DNA from: GCA-2712985 sp964515905
GTDB taxonomy: Bacteria; Pseudomonadota; Alphaproteobacteria; UBA7887
Length of the DNA: 64,000 nt
Assembly: GCA_964515905.1 (NCBI GenBank)
Contig: CAZEWK010000035.1
Location: 1 to 64,000, forward strand
Direction: 5' to 3'
The translations under genes were made by a program, and so were the position numbers. Positions 34,664 to 43,140 of this stretch are shown here, in pieces; positions within the stretch are counted from its first letter, which is position 1; each line of letters opens with the position of its first letter. The notes under the pieces are model-generated. The model did no database searches. It was not told where the DNA came from and saw only the letters and a program-made list of their open reading frames with translations.

Positions 34664-35644
34664 ATGGTTTCCATGACAGTTAGGGAAGCAATCCGCGAAG
34701 CATTGGCTGAAGAGATGAATCGCGATGATGACGTTTTTCTGATGGGTGAAGAAGTAGGAGAATACGAAGGCGCTTATAAGGTTTCACAGGGCCTACTCGC
34801 GGAATTTGGTCCCCGACGGATCATAGATACCCCAATTACTGAAGCTGGATTTTCTGGGGTGGGAATCGGTGCTGCTTTTATGGGTTTAAAGCCTATAGTT
34901 GAATTTATGACGTTCAATTTTGCCATGCAGGCTATGGATCAATTGATCAATTCTGCAGCTAAGACCTTATATATGTCGGGCGGCAAAGTTTCTTGCCCAA
35001 TTGTATTTCGTGGTCCAAATGGTGCAGCATCTAGGGTAGCAGCTCAACATTCACAGGATTTCTCTAGCTGGTACGCGCATGTACCAGGCTTAAAAGTGGT
35101 GGCACCATACTCATCTGGGGATGCTAAGGGTTTGATAAAAGCGGCGGTCAGAGATCCTAATCCCGTCATAGTTCTTGAGCACGAACTGATGTATGGTGAA
35201 TCGTTTGATGTTCCGGAAAGTTCGGATTATCTTGAAACAATTGGCATGGCTCGTACTGTCCGTTCAGGACAAGACGTAACTATTGTTGCCTTTTCGCGTG
35301 GCGTGAAATGGAGTCTGGCTGCTGCTGATAGCTTACTTAAAGAAGGAATAAAAGCTGAGATTATTGATCTCCGTACTTTAAGGCCTCTCGATATTGATAC
35401 TGTTTTAACTTCCGTGCGAAAAACCAATCGAATGGTTGCTGTAGACGAAGGATGGCCGATCGGAAGTATTGCTTCAGAATTATCGGCTCAAATAATGGAA
35501 AAAGCTTTTGACTATTTGGATGCACCGGTCATAAGAGTGAATGCTGAAGACGTGCCACTCGCGTATTCGGACACGTTAGAAAAATCGGCACTGCCAAGCC
35601 CAGATAAAATTTGTGCTGCGGTTAGGAAAATATGTCAGCATTGA
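34664..35644 (+). CDS. pdhB: Pyruvate dehydrogenase E1 component, beta subunit
   Basis: E1 beta completes the active site with E1 alpha and anchors E1 to E2. The 326-residue protein has MTVREAIREALAEEM, FLMGEEVGEYEGAYKVSQGL with the Glu that activates thiamine diphosphate, DTPITEAGFSGVGIGAA and a transketolase C-terminal domain from about residue 200. In many alphaproteobacteria PdhB carries an extra N-terminal lipoyl domain of about 100 residues; this one does not, so the E2 lipoyl arm must serve alone. A second ATG at 34673 is also possible. Confidence 0.96.
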   Translation: MVSMTVREAIREALAEEMNRDDDVFLMGEEVGEYEGAYKVSQGLLAEFGPRRIIDTPITEAGFSGVGIGAAFMGLKPIVEFMTFNFAMQAMDQLINSAAKTLYMSGGKVSCPIVFRGPNGAASRVAAQHSQDFSSWYAHVPGLKVVAPYSSGDAKGLIKAAVRDPNPVIVLEHELMYGESFDVPESSDYLETIGMARTVRSGQDVTIVAFSRGVKWSLAAADSLLKEGIKAEIIDLRTLRPLDIDTVLTSVRKTNRMVAVDEGWPIGSIASELSAQIMEKAFDYLDAPVIRVNAEDVPLAYSDTLEKSALPSPDKICAAVRKICQH

Positions 35645-35658
35645 ATATATATGCAATT

Positions 35659-35694
35659 ACTCAGAAAGCTAGAAACAGACAGCTTAGTTTGAGT
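35659..35694 (+). other. Nested hairpin in the pdhB-pdhC gap
   Basis: ACTCA at 35659-35663 pairs with TGAGT at 35690-35694, and inside it AAGCT at 35666-35670 pairs with AGCTT at 35681-35685. The structure ends just before the AAGGGG ribosome binding site of pdhC. No T run follows, so it is not an obvious terminator. A role in message stability or pdhC translation is only a guess. Confidence 0.25.
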
Positions 35695-35707
35695 TAAGGG
35701 GAACAAT

Positions 35708-37009
35708 ATGCCTGTAAAGATTTTCTTGCCAGCTTTGTCACCCACAATGACTGAGGGGACCTTAGCTAAATGGTTAAAAAATGAGGGGGATACCGTTAAT
35801 TCCGGTGATATTTTGGCTGAAGTTGAAACTGATAAAGCAACAATGGAAATTGAAGCAATTGACGATGGGAGGTTGGGCCGTATTCTGGTATCAGAAGGCA
35901 CGGAAGGGATTCCAGTAAATACGCCGATTGCGATTATTTTAGAAAAAGGAGAAGCCGATTCCGTCTTATCTGATTTAGATGAGATATCGAGTGAGGGCTC
36001 AGCAGATATAAAAATCCCAATCCAAAATGACCAAAATATTTCGGAGGTACACAAAGAACAACCTGGACAGTCTGTGGGTAATATAAATTCGGAAAAAAAA
36101 CAAACAATAGGTTCTTTAAATACAAACAGAAATGATCGAATTTTTGTAAGTCCGTTGGCCCGTAGGATGGCGGAGCAAAGTGACTTAGATCTGTCTAAAA
36201 TCTCTGGTACGGGACCAAATGGCCGTATTGTAAAAGCTGATATAGAAACTGCATTACGTTCTCGTACTCAAACGGAGTTACAGGTATCGTCTCCGCTCGC
36301 AGACGATAGTCAAAGTCTAGTAGCTGGATCTTTTACAAAAACTCCCAACACAAACATGCGAAAGATTATCGCAAGGAGACTAACGGAATCTAAGCAAAAT
36401 ATTCCTCATTTTTATCTAAGTATTGATTGTGAAATAGATTCGTTGCTTCAGGTTAGAAAGGAACTAAATGGTCGCTCTAATAGCTACAATTTATCAATAA
36501 ATGATTTTATTATAAGGGCTAGTGCTATCGCGTTACAAAAGGTACCTCGGGCTAATGCGAGCTGGACGGATGACGCAACTATTTTTCATAAACAGGCGGA
36601 CATTTCTGTCGCAGTTGCTATAGAAGGTGGGCTTATTACTCCAATTATTTCCTCCGCCGAATCTAAAGGTTTGGTTCTAATCTCTGATGAGGTTAAAGAT
36701 TTGACAAATCGAGCAAGGTCAGGAGCTTTAAAACCAGAAGAATATCAGGGTGGAAGTTTTTCCGTTTCCAATTTAGGCATGTATGGTGTTAAAGAATTTG
36801 CTGCAGTCATCAATCCACCGCAAGCAGCTATTCTTGCAGTTGGTGTAGGGAACAAGAGACCTGTGGTTAAAAATGATGCCCTTGCTATTGCTTCCATAAT
36901 GAACTGCACTTTGTCTTGTGATCACAGGGTTGTAGATGGTGCCGTCGGAGCCCAATGGTTAGAAGTCTTCAAAGGGTTAATCGAAGACCCACTCACAATG
37001 TTGCTTTAA
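35708..37009 (+). CDS. pdhC: Pyruvate dehydrogenase E2, dihydrolipoamide acetyltransferase
   Basis: E2 forms the core of the complex and moves the acetyl group from its lipoyl arm to CoA. The 433-residue protein has one lipoyl domain (residues 1-80) with the lipoylated Lys43 in VETDKATMEIEA. A linker rich in Ser, Asn and Gln follows, then a subunit-binding domain near residues 140-180 (VSPLARRMAEQSDLDLSKI), then the catalytic domain from about 215 with His406 in SCDHRVVDGAVGA. The linker is poor in the Ala-Pro pairs often seen here. lpd starts at the very next base after the stop. lipA, which makes the cofactor, is close by. Confidence 0.97.
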   Translation: MPVKIFLPALSPTMTEGTLAKWLKNEGDTVNSGDILAEVETDKATMEIEAIDDGRLGRILVSEGTEGIPVNTPIAIILEKGEADSVLSDLDEISSEGSADIKIPIQNDQNISEVHKEQPGQSVGNINSEKKQTIGSLNTNRNDRIFVSPLARRMAEQSDLDLSKISGTGPNGRIVKADIETALRSRTQTELQVSSPLADDSQSLVAGSFTKTPNTNMRKIIARRLTESKQNIPHFYLSIDCEIDSLLQVRKELNGRSNSYNLSINDFIIRASAIALQKVPRANASWTDDATIFHKQADISVAVAIEGGLITPIISSAESKGLVLISDEVKDLTNRARSGALKPEEYQGGSFSVSNLGMYGVKEFAAVINPPQAAILAVGVGNKRPVVKNDALAIASIMNCTLSCDHRVVDGAVGAQWLEVFKGLIEDPLTMLL

Positions 37010-38410
37010 ATGCAAAATCAGAAATATGATTTAGTTGTGATAGGTGGGGGCCCTGGGGGCTATGTTGCTGCAATAAGAGCCTCCCAACTTAAAATGAAAG
37101 TAGCTCTCGTAGAACGCGAACATCTTGGAGGTGTTTGCCTAAACTGGGGATGCATCCCGACAAAAGCGTTGCTACGAAGTTCTGAAATTGCACACCTATT
37201 AAATACTATAGGTGAATATGGGTTTACGGCCAAAGATACCTCATTTGATATAGAAAAAATGGTGCAAAGATCCCGAAAAGTTGCCAAACAACTTTCTTCC
37301 GGTGTGTCCTATTTACTTAAAAAGAATAATATATCGGTTTTTGATGGCGCAGGAAGAATTAAAGGGCAACAAACTGTAGAAATTACGTCGAACGGAACAA
37401 CACAGAGTATAGAAGGTAACCAAATAATATTAGCTACTGGGGCAAGGGCCCGCATCATTCCCGGGATCGAGCCGAATGGAAAGCAAATATGGACGTATAA
37501 AGAAGCCATGGTGCCATCAGAATTACCTAAATCTCTGCTGGTGGTGGGATCAGGCGCTATAGGAATGGAGTTTGCTAGTTTTTATAGTGATCTTGGGTGT
37601 AACGTTACTGTTGTCGAGATAGTAGATCGCATTTTGCCTCAAGAGGACCCAGAAATTGCGGCAATTGCGGAAAAAGCCTTTCGAAAACAGGGAATGACAG
37701 TGCATACAAGTACCACGGTGGAGTCTGTAGAAATCATCAATGAAAAAGTTTCTGTTAAGCTACACTTAAAGAAGAAAAATATAGCCGAAGTGGATGTGGA
37801 TAAAGTAATTTTAGCGGTTGGTATTACTGGAAATGTTGAGGATCTTGGCCTAGAAGATACGAAAATACAGATAAAAAATGGGCATATCAAAGTAGATAAA
37901 TTTATGGCGACTGCGGAACCTAATGTGTATGCAATTGGTGACTTAGTTGGTCCCCCCTGGTTAGCTCATAAGGCAAGTCATGAAGCTGCGTTATGTGTCG
38001 AAAATATAGCTGGGATTCCTAATTTACATCCGCTGGAGAGGGAGAATATACCTGCGTGTACGTATTGTCGGCCACAAATTGCTAGCATTGGAATCAATGA
38101 GGAAGCTGCAAAAGAGTCTGGACGAAAAATCCGAGTGGGTAGATTCCCCTATAAGGCTAATGGGAAAGCGCTTGCTCTAGGCGAAAGCGAAGGGCTGATC
38201 AAGACAATATTTGATTTTGAAACGGGTGAACTAATCGGTGCTCACATGATTGGAAATGAAGTGACTGAGTTAATCCAAGGTTTTGCTATAGCCAAGACTC
38301 TAGAGACTACTGAAGAAGATTTAATTAGGACTGTTTTTCCTCACCCGACCCTATCAGAAATGATGCATGAATCAGTTTTGGACGCTTTTGGTAGGACAAT
38401 TCATTTGTAA
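37010..38410 (+). CDS. lpd: Dihydrolipoyl dehydrogenase (E3)
   Basis: E3 reoxidises the dihydrolipoyl arm of E2 using FAD and NAD. The 466-residue protein starts with the FAD-binding VVIGGGPGGYVAA. The redox disulfide is Cys43/Cys48 in GGVCLNWGCIPTK, the NAD-binding loop is VVGSGAIGMEFASF, and YAIGDLVGPPWLAHKA is the second FAD motif. The C-terminal HPTLSEMMHESVLD holds the catalytic His-Glu pair. ATG immediately follows the pdhC TAA. It is probably shared with other 2-oxoacid complexes only if the genome has no second lpd. Confidence 0.97.
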   Translation: MQNQKYDLVVIGGGPGGYVAAIRASQLKMKVALVEREHLGGVCLNWGCIPTKALLRSSEIAHLLNTIGEYGFTAKDTSFDIEKMVQRSRKVAKQLSSGVSYLLKKNNISVFDGAGRIKGQQTVEITSNGTTQSIEGNQIILATGARARIIPGIEPNGKQIWTYKEAMVPSELPKSLLVVGSGAIGMEFASFYSDLGCNVTVVEIVDRILPQEDPEIAAIAEKAFRKQGMTVHTSTTVESVEIINEKVSVKLHLKKKNIAEVDVDKVILAVGITGNVEDLGLEDTKIQIKNGHIKVDKFMATAEPNVYAIGDLVGPPWLAHKASHEAALCVENIAGIPNLHPLERENIPACTYCRPQIASIGINEEAAKESGRKIRVGRFPYKANGKALALGESEGLIKTIFDFETGELIGAHMIGNEVTELIQGFAIAKTLETTEEDLIRTVFPHPTLSEMMHESVLDAFGRTIHL

Positions 38411-38437
38411 AATAGGTAGAAAAGTTAACTTTCCTGA

Positions 38438-39346
38438 ATGACAATGAGTGAACATCGAAGAAAACCGGAGTGGATTAGAGTTAAAGCACCGCTTAGTTTA
38501 GAATATAAAAAGACTCAAGCATTAGTCCGATCCCTCAAACTGAATACAGTATGCGAAGAAGCTGCATGTCCCAATATTGGAGAATGCTGGGCTAGCGGCC
38601 ATGCTACAATGATGATTTTAGGGAGCGTCTGTACACGAAAATGCGCTTTTTGTAACATAGCTACTGGACGACCAGAAGTAGTTGATCTCGGAGAACCAAA
38701 ACGATTGGCAAATGCGGTTATGGCTCTTCAACTTAATCACGTAGTAATAACTTCAGTAGATCGAGACGATCTTATTGATGGTGGTGCTAGTCAGTTTGTG
38801 TTGTGCATTAAGGAAATACGAGCCAATTCTCCGGACACAACCATAGAAGTACTGACCCCTGACTTTCAAAGAAAAAATGGAGCGATCGAATCCGTGGTGG
38901 AGGCAAGTCCAGACGTATACAATCATAATCTCGAAACGGTGCCGCGATTATATAAGGGCGTTCGAAGGGCAGCTAGCTATCAGCATTCCTTGAATTTGCT
39001 TAAGACTGTAAAACGATTAAACCCTGCCATTTTTACTAAATCAGGGTTAATGCTTGGGTTGGGGGAGCGGTCTAACGAGGTAATCAAAGTAATGGACGAT
39101 ATGCGAGACAGCGAGATTGATTTTTTGACTATAGGTCAATATCTACAGCCTAGTTCCAATCACCATCCTGTGAAAAGATTTGTGACACCAGCGGAGTTTA
39201 GAGAATATCATAATCTGGCTCTAGATAAGGGTTTTCGTATGGTATCTGCCTCCCCCTTGACGAGATCCTCCTATCATGCCGACGAAGATTTCTCGAAATT
39301 ACGCCATTCACAAAATAAAGAAAAAATTAACGTTGCCCATACATGA
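38438..39346 (+). CDS. lipA: Lipoyl synthase
   Basis: LipA inserts two sulfur atoms into protein-bound octanoate by radical SAM chemistry, completing the cofactor of the E2 encoded upstream. The 302-residue protein has the auxiliary cluster Cys set Cys39, Cys44 and Cys50 in CEEAACPNIGECW, and the radical SAM Cys65, Cys69 and Cys72 in CTRKCAFCNIATG. The end, SSYHADEDFSKLR, is typical and contains the Ser that ligates the auxiliary cluster. ATG at 38438; a second at 38444 would do as well. Its end overlaps coq10 by 14 bases. Confidence 0.97.
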   Translation: MTMSEHRRKPEWIRVKAPLSLEYKKTQALVRSLKLNTVCEEAACPNIGECWASGHATMMILGSVCTRKCAFCNIATGRPEVVDLGEPKRLANAVMALQLNHVVITSVDRDDLIDGGASQFVLCIKEIRANSPDTTIEVLTPDFQRKNGAIESVVEASPDVYNHNLETVPRLYKGVRRAASYQHSLNLLKTVKRLNPAIFTKSGLMLGLGERSNEVIKVMDDMRDSEIDFLTIGQYLQPSSNHHPVKRFVTPAEFREYHNLALDKGFRMVSASPLTRSSYHADEDFSKLRHSQNKEKINVAHT

Positions 39347-39791
39347 AGAACAAAGAGTGCTTAACTACAATGTTGAGCAGATATTTGATCTAGTAATTGC
39401 TGTTGATAATTATCCTAAATTTCTTCCCTGGTGTCTCTCGGCATCTCTGGACTGCATCCAAAAGGAAACATTCGATGCAGACTTAGTAATCGGATTTAAA
39501 TTGGTTCAAGAGACTTTTCGATCTCGTATTATTTTTGAGCGCCCATATTGGATTGAGGTGACCCCAATTTCTGGCCCATTTAGTCGCATGTATAATCGAT
39601 GGAATTTTGAGTGCCAGGGATTATCTTCCTGTGTAGTAAGTTTTCATGTGGATTTTGAATTTAAATCAAGGTTGTTAAATACGTTGATGGGGGCACTGTT
39701 TCAAGAAGCGGTACGTCGAATGGTTGGTGCATTTGAGGAAAGAGCACAGCAACTATACGGAAAAGAAGAAGTTAAGATTAGAGATAGGTGA
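39333..39791 (+). CDS. Coq10/RatA-family ubiquinone-binding START-domain protein
   Basis: Members of this START-fold family bind a lipid such as ubiquinone; yeast Coq10 is needed for respiratory use of coenzyme Q, while E. coli RatA was reported as a ribosome-binding toxin. The 152-residue product begins PIHEEQRVLNYNVEQIFDLV, then NYPKFLPWC, the segment that marks the family, and SRMYNRWNFECQG. An ATG at 39276 would overlap lipA by 71 bases and add 19 lysine-rich residues foreign to the family; TTG 39333 restores the usual beginning and is preferred. The place after lipA is typical for alphaproteobacteria. Confidence 0.85.
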   Translation: MPIHEEQRVLNYNVEQIFDLVIAVDNYPKFLPWCLSASLDCIQKETFDADLVIGFKLVQETFRSRIIFERPYWIEVTPISGPFSRMYNRWNFECQGLSSCVVSFHVDFEFKSRLLNTLMGALFQEAVRRMVGAFEERAQQLYGKEEVKIRDR

Positions 39792-39804
39792 TCATTATAA
39801 TTCA

Positions 39805-40326
39805 TTAATCAACTGGGATAATTTCTAATAGAAGACGAATTGCAGTATCTACTGACTTCATTCGAATTTCATGTCGAGTGCCAGAAAAATGTTTCTGAAC
39901 GGATTTAAGTATGTGATCGGGTTCATATTGGGACGATACATTACTTCTTCGTGCCGCTGCTATATATACCAACCCTACTGGCTTTTCATTGGTACCACCG
40001 CCAGGTCCTGCGATTCCAGTAACAGCAACTGAAATGTCCGATTTTACTTTTGTTAAAACACCTAAAGCCATGGCTTCTGCTACTTCCTCACTAACTGCAC
40101 CAACAGTTACTAAAAGTTTTTCGGGTACACTGAGAAGTGAGATTTTAGCTTCATTGGAGTATGTGATTAAACCTTGTTGAAAGATACTTGAAGAACCCGC
40201 TACCTCAGTAAGACATGCGCTTACTAAACCACCGGTGCAAGATTCGGCAGTCGTTATTTTTAAAGATGATTCTTGACATCTTTGAACTAACAGGTGCGAC
40301 ATATCCAATAATGATTGGTTAAACAA
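39805..40326 (-). CDS. pncC: Nicotinamide-nucleotide amidohydrolase (CinA C-terminal domain)
   Basis: Stand-alone CinA C-terminal proteins deamidate nicotinamide mononucleotide in NAD recycling. The 173-residue protein has the family signature TTAESCTGGLVSACLTEVAGSS near residue 23, YSNEAKISLL, VGAVSEEVAEAMALG and AVTGIAGPGGGTNEKPVGLVY. It lacks the N-terminal molybdopterin-binding-like domain of full CinA. Its start overlaps the pgpA end by 8 bases. It is convergent with coq10, 13 bases away. Confidence 0.92.
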   Translation of the reverse strand: MFNQSLLDMSHLLVQRCQESSLKITTAESCTGGLVSACLTEVAGSSSIFQQGLITYSNEAKISLLSVPEKLLVTVGAVSEEVAEAMALGVLTKVKSDISVAVTGIAGPGGGTNEKPVGLVYIAAARRSNVSSQYEPDHILKSVQKHFSGTRHEIRMKSVDTAIRLLLEIIPVD

Positions 40327-40798
40327 AGCCTGCTCCCAATATTGTTAATAATGTCCCCATACCGGCATATATGCCAGCTATTATATCATCTGCCATAATC
40401 CCGAAACCACCGCGCCAGTGCCTGTCAATCCATGATGCCGGCCAAAATTTCCATATATCAGCTGCGCGAAATAGTAGAAATGCTAGACCGAACCAAGTAA
40501 TACTGAGAGGGACCAATGAGAGGGCTAGCCAAACACCAACAACTTCATCGATTACTATGTACTGGGGATCTTTATCTGTAGTTGTTTTGATTATTAGATT
40601 AGAGATCCACCAACCGATAAAAAACAAAAATATCGTAAAAAATAAAAGAAATAGGTGTCCACCAATCCAAATTAGTAACCATGCAAACGGTAGTGCTAAC
40701 AGTGTTCCAAAAGTGCCTGGTGCAAAGTAAGACAAGCCAGCACCAAACCATGTCCCAATTAGCATTACCGGGTGAAATGGCGAATATGCAAATTTCAT
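40319..40798 (-). CDS. pgpA: Phosphatidylglycerophosphatase A
   Basis: PgpA removes phosphate from phosphatidylglycerophosphate to give phosphatidylglycerol, using the product line that begins with CdsA. The 159-residue membrane protein begins with a hydrophobic stretch that includes GLSYFAPGTFGTLLALPFAW and continues with IVIDEVVGVWLAL, whose acidic pair is conserved in the family, and the C-terminal WWIDRHWRGGFGIMADDIIAG-like segment (WIDRHWRGGFGIMADD), a second acidic motif. It ends where pncC starts and lies 1 base behind ispDF. Confidence 0.94.
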   Translation of the reverse strand: MKFAYSPFHPVMLIGTWFGAGLSYFAPGTFGTLLALPFAWLLIWIGGHLFLLFFTIFLFFIGWWISNLIIKTTTDKDPQYIVIDEVVGVWLALSLVPLSITWFGLAFLLFRAADIWKFWPASWIDRHWRGGFGIMADDIIAGIYAGMGTLLTILGAGFV

Positions 40799-40799
40799 T

Positions 40800-41957
40800 T
40801 TAGAAGTTTGTTAATGCGATAGTTGCGACTGTCTGTACAGCTATTCCTTCTCCACGACCTGTAAACCCCAACCCATCAGTAGTGGTGGCCTTGATGCTTA
40901 TAGTTTCGACGGGAATATCCATAATTTCAGACATTTGGGTTCTCATAGGGTTTCTAAACTTGGAAATATTGGGTGCATTGCATATTATGGTAAGATCGAG
41001 ATGGATTACTTTACCACCAACGGTTTGTAGCAGTTCCATAACTTGTTCAAGGAATAACTTGGAATTACAATTTTTCCATTTATCTTCTGTGCTAGGGAAA
41101 TGCTGTCCAATATCACCCATTGAGATTGCACCAAGTATAGCATCTACGACAGAGTGTATAGCAACGTCACCATCGGAATGACCCTCTAATGAAAATTGGA
41201 AAGGAATTTTGACTCCACATAATATCACATGGTCGCCTTTTCCAAAGCGATGAACATCAAAACCTGTACCCACTTGGATTAAAGGCGTAGTCCCCATTAA
41301 TTTTTCTCGGGCAGCAAGCAAATCATTAGCCTGTGTTATCTTTATATTCTCAACGTCACCTTCAACGATTTTAACTTTTAACCCTGCGGTTTCCAACATT
41401 GCAGAATCATCGCTGAAATGTTGGTCAATAAATGTGCGGTGTGCTTCCAGAACCTCTGAATAATTGAAAATTTGTGGGGTTTGTATACGCCATAAATTAT
41501 CCCGAGTTATTGTTTCTTCTACTTCACTGTCAATTACTCTTTTTAATGTATCAACTATTGGTAGGCCAGGAACGACGGCGTTTGTGTTGAATAATGAATC
41601 AAGTAAATCATTAATAAGGGAAGTTTTCACAAAAGGGCGTGCACCATCATGTATCAGAACTCTATCTGGGTTGTGGATTGCTAGAGCTTCAAGACCTCTC
41701 TTTGCCGACTCTTGTCTGGTAGATCCACCACTAATTGGATTTGGTAACGCTAAACCAGCTGTGGCATTTTCATATAAGAGCCGGTCGGCGGGATGATAAA
41801 CGACGAACACTCTGTCTATATGTTGGTGTTCTAGAAAGGTTTCTACGGACCAACGCAAAACCGGTTTGCCGCACAAATCTGCATACTGCTTGGGAGAATC
41901 CAGTTGCATTCGGCTACCGCGTCCGGCAGCAAGTACTAAAGCAATAGTGGTAACCAT
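40800..41957 (-). CDS. ispDF: Bifunctional IspD/IspF (MEP cytidylyltransferase / MECDP synthase)
   Basis: The protein carries two nonconsecutive steps of the methylerythritol phosphate pathway that Dxr (5.4 kb) begins. Residues 1 to about 225 are IspD, with ALVLAAGRGSRMQLDSPKQY for CTP binding, GGSTRQESAKRGL and VLIHDGARPFV. Residues from about 228 are IspF, with GTGFDVHRFGKGDHV and GHSDGDVAIHSVVDAILGA carrying the metal ligands, and IKATTTDGLGFTGRGEGI at the end. The 385-residue fusion is typical of alphaproteobacteria and some epsilonproteobacteria. It is divergent from dusB across 169 bases. Confidence 0.97.
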   Translation of the reverse strand: MVTTIALVLAAGRGSRMQLDSPKQYADLCGKPVLRWSVETFLEHQHIDRVFVVYHPADRLLYENATAGLALPNPISGGSTRQESAKRGLEALAIHNPDRVLIHDGARPFVKTSLINDLLDSLFNTNAVVPGLPIVDTLKRVIDSEVEETITRDNLWRIQTPQIFNYSEVLEAHRTFIDQHFSDDSAMLETAGLKVKIVEGDVENIKITQANDLLAAREKLMGTTPLIQVGTGFDVHRFGKGDHVILCGVKIPFQFSLEGHSDGDVAIHSVVDAILGAISMGDIGQHFPSTEDKWKNCNSKLFLEQVMELLQTVGGKVIHLDLTIICNAPNISKFRNPMRTQMSEIMDIPVETISIKATTTDGLGFTGRGEGIAVQTVATIALTNF

Positions 41958-42094
41958 GGCTAATGCGCTTAAAGATCTAATTGACGGTTAAATATGGTTA
42001 ATTTCTATCCTGACTTAGTTATTTTTCCAAGGGAGCTTAACTATCTCCAATGATATTTTAATAATGAGCTGTTGAAAAGTTGCTCCCAATTGAT

Positions 42095-42124
42095 GTTAGG
42101 GGTAAAAATGCCTAACTTTTAGGC
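42095..42124 (+). promoter_or_regulatory. Two mutually exclusive hairpins at the dusB start
   Basis: GTTAGG at 42095-42100 pairs with CCTAAC at 42111-42116. The middle part also pairs with the next segment: GCCTAA at 42110-42115 with TTAGGC at 42119-42124, around a 3-base loop. Both cannot form at once. The second hairpin ends 2 bases before the ATG at 42127 and takes up the only AGG that could serve as a ribosome binding site. A switch in dusB translation is inferred. Confidence 0.45.
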
Positions 42125-42126
42125 AG

Positions 42127-43140
42127 ATGGATGAGGCAATGACTCTTAATATTGGATCAGTATCCATCCCAGATCCGGTCATACTGGCGCCCATGTCAGG
42201 GGTGACCGACCTCCCTTTCAGAAATTTAGTCAAATCTTTTGGTGCAGGATTAGTGGTTTCGGAGATGGTTGCGAGTAAATCTGTAATAGAAGTTAACAAA
42301 AGAACGTCCAAAATGCTTCAATTGACTCAAAGCAGCTCTCCAACTGCCATACAAATAATGGGAAGAGATCCGTATTTAATGGGAGAGGCCGCCAAACTCT
42401 GCGAAGGTTTTGGAGCAGACATTATAGATATCAATTTTGGATGTCCGGCCAGAAAAGTTACCAGCGGTGCGGCTGGTTCTGCACTAATGCGAGAAGAGAA
42501 AATTGCTAGCGACATTCTTAAAACTGTTGTTAGATCCGTGCAAATACCTGTCACAGTAAAGATGAGAACTGGTTGGGATATGGCAAATCGAAATGCACCC
42601 AAGTTGGCACAAATGGCTGAAGATGCCGGAATTCAATTAGTTACAGTTCATGGCCGAACTCGCTGTCAATTTTTTAAAGGTAGTTCGGACTGGTTATTTA
42701 TAAATCAGATAAAAGCTGCTGTAAAAATACCTGTTATTGGAAATGGCGACATATTAAGCATTGAAAATGCTCGAGATTTTATGCAGTTGGCCGGTTGTGA
42801 TGGCGTGATGATTGGGCGGGGGGCGCAAGGGAGGCCATGGTTTTTATCTCAAGTCATGCAGTTTTTAAAAAGTGGTATTATTTTGTCTGAACCATCAATA
42901 ATTAGCCAATTAAACATAGTTTATCGACATTTGGATTCGATACTAAGTTACTATGGAATCGAGCGTGGGATTCGAAAAGCACGAAAACATATCAATTGGT
43001 ATACATCTGAATTCAAGAATTTTTCCTTTTATCGTAAATCGCTTTTACAAACAGAAGATCGAAATAACATTAAAATAGCTTTGTGGGATCTGTTTCATTT
43101 AGAATGCGAAAATATAGAGTCCGGTCAGGCTAATAGATGA
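42127..43140 (+). CDS. dusB: tRNA-dihydrouridine synthase, DusB family
   Basis: Dus enzymes reduce uridine to dihydrouridine in tRNA with FMN and NADPH. The 337-residue protein has the TIM-barrel FMN motif ILAPMSGVTDLPFR, the catalytic Cys in DINFGCPARKV, TVKMRTGWD, TVHGRTRCQFF and IGNGDILS, then GCDGVMIGRGAQGRPW and a C-terminal helical domain. The start could be ATG 42127 or ATG 42139 (the latter gives the family-like MTLNIGS); neither has a well-spaced ribosome site. The dusB-ntrB-ntrC order is usual in alphaproteobacteria; its stop overlaps the ntrB ATG. Confidence 0.95.
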   Translation: MDEAMTLNIGSVSIPDPVILAPMSGVTDLPFRNLVKSFGAGLVVSEMVASKSVIEVNKRTSKMLQLTQSSSPTAIQIMGRDPYLMGEAAKLCEGFGADIIDINFGCPARKVTSGAAGSALMREEKIASDILKTVVRSVQIPVTVKMRTGWDMANRNAPKLAQMAEDAGIQLVTVHGRTRCQFFKGSSDWLFINQIKAAVKIPVIGNGDILSIENARDFMQLAGCDGVMIGRGAQGRPWFLSQVMQFLKSGIILSEPSIISQLNIVYRHLDSILSYYGIERGIRKARKHINWYTSEFKNFSFYRKSLLQTEDRNNIKIALWDLFHLECENIESGQANR

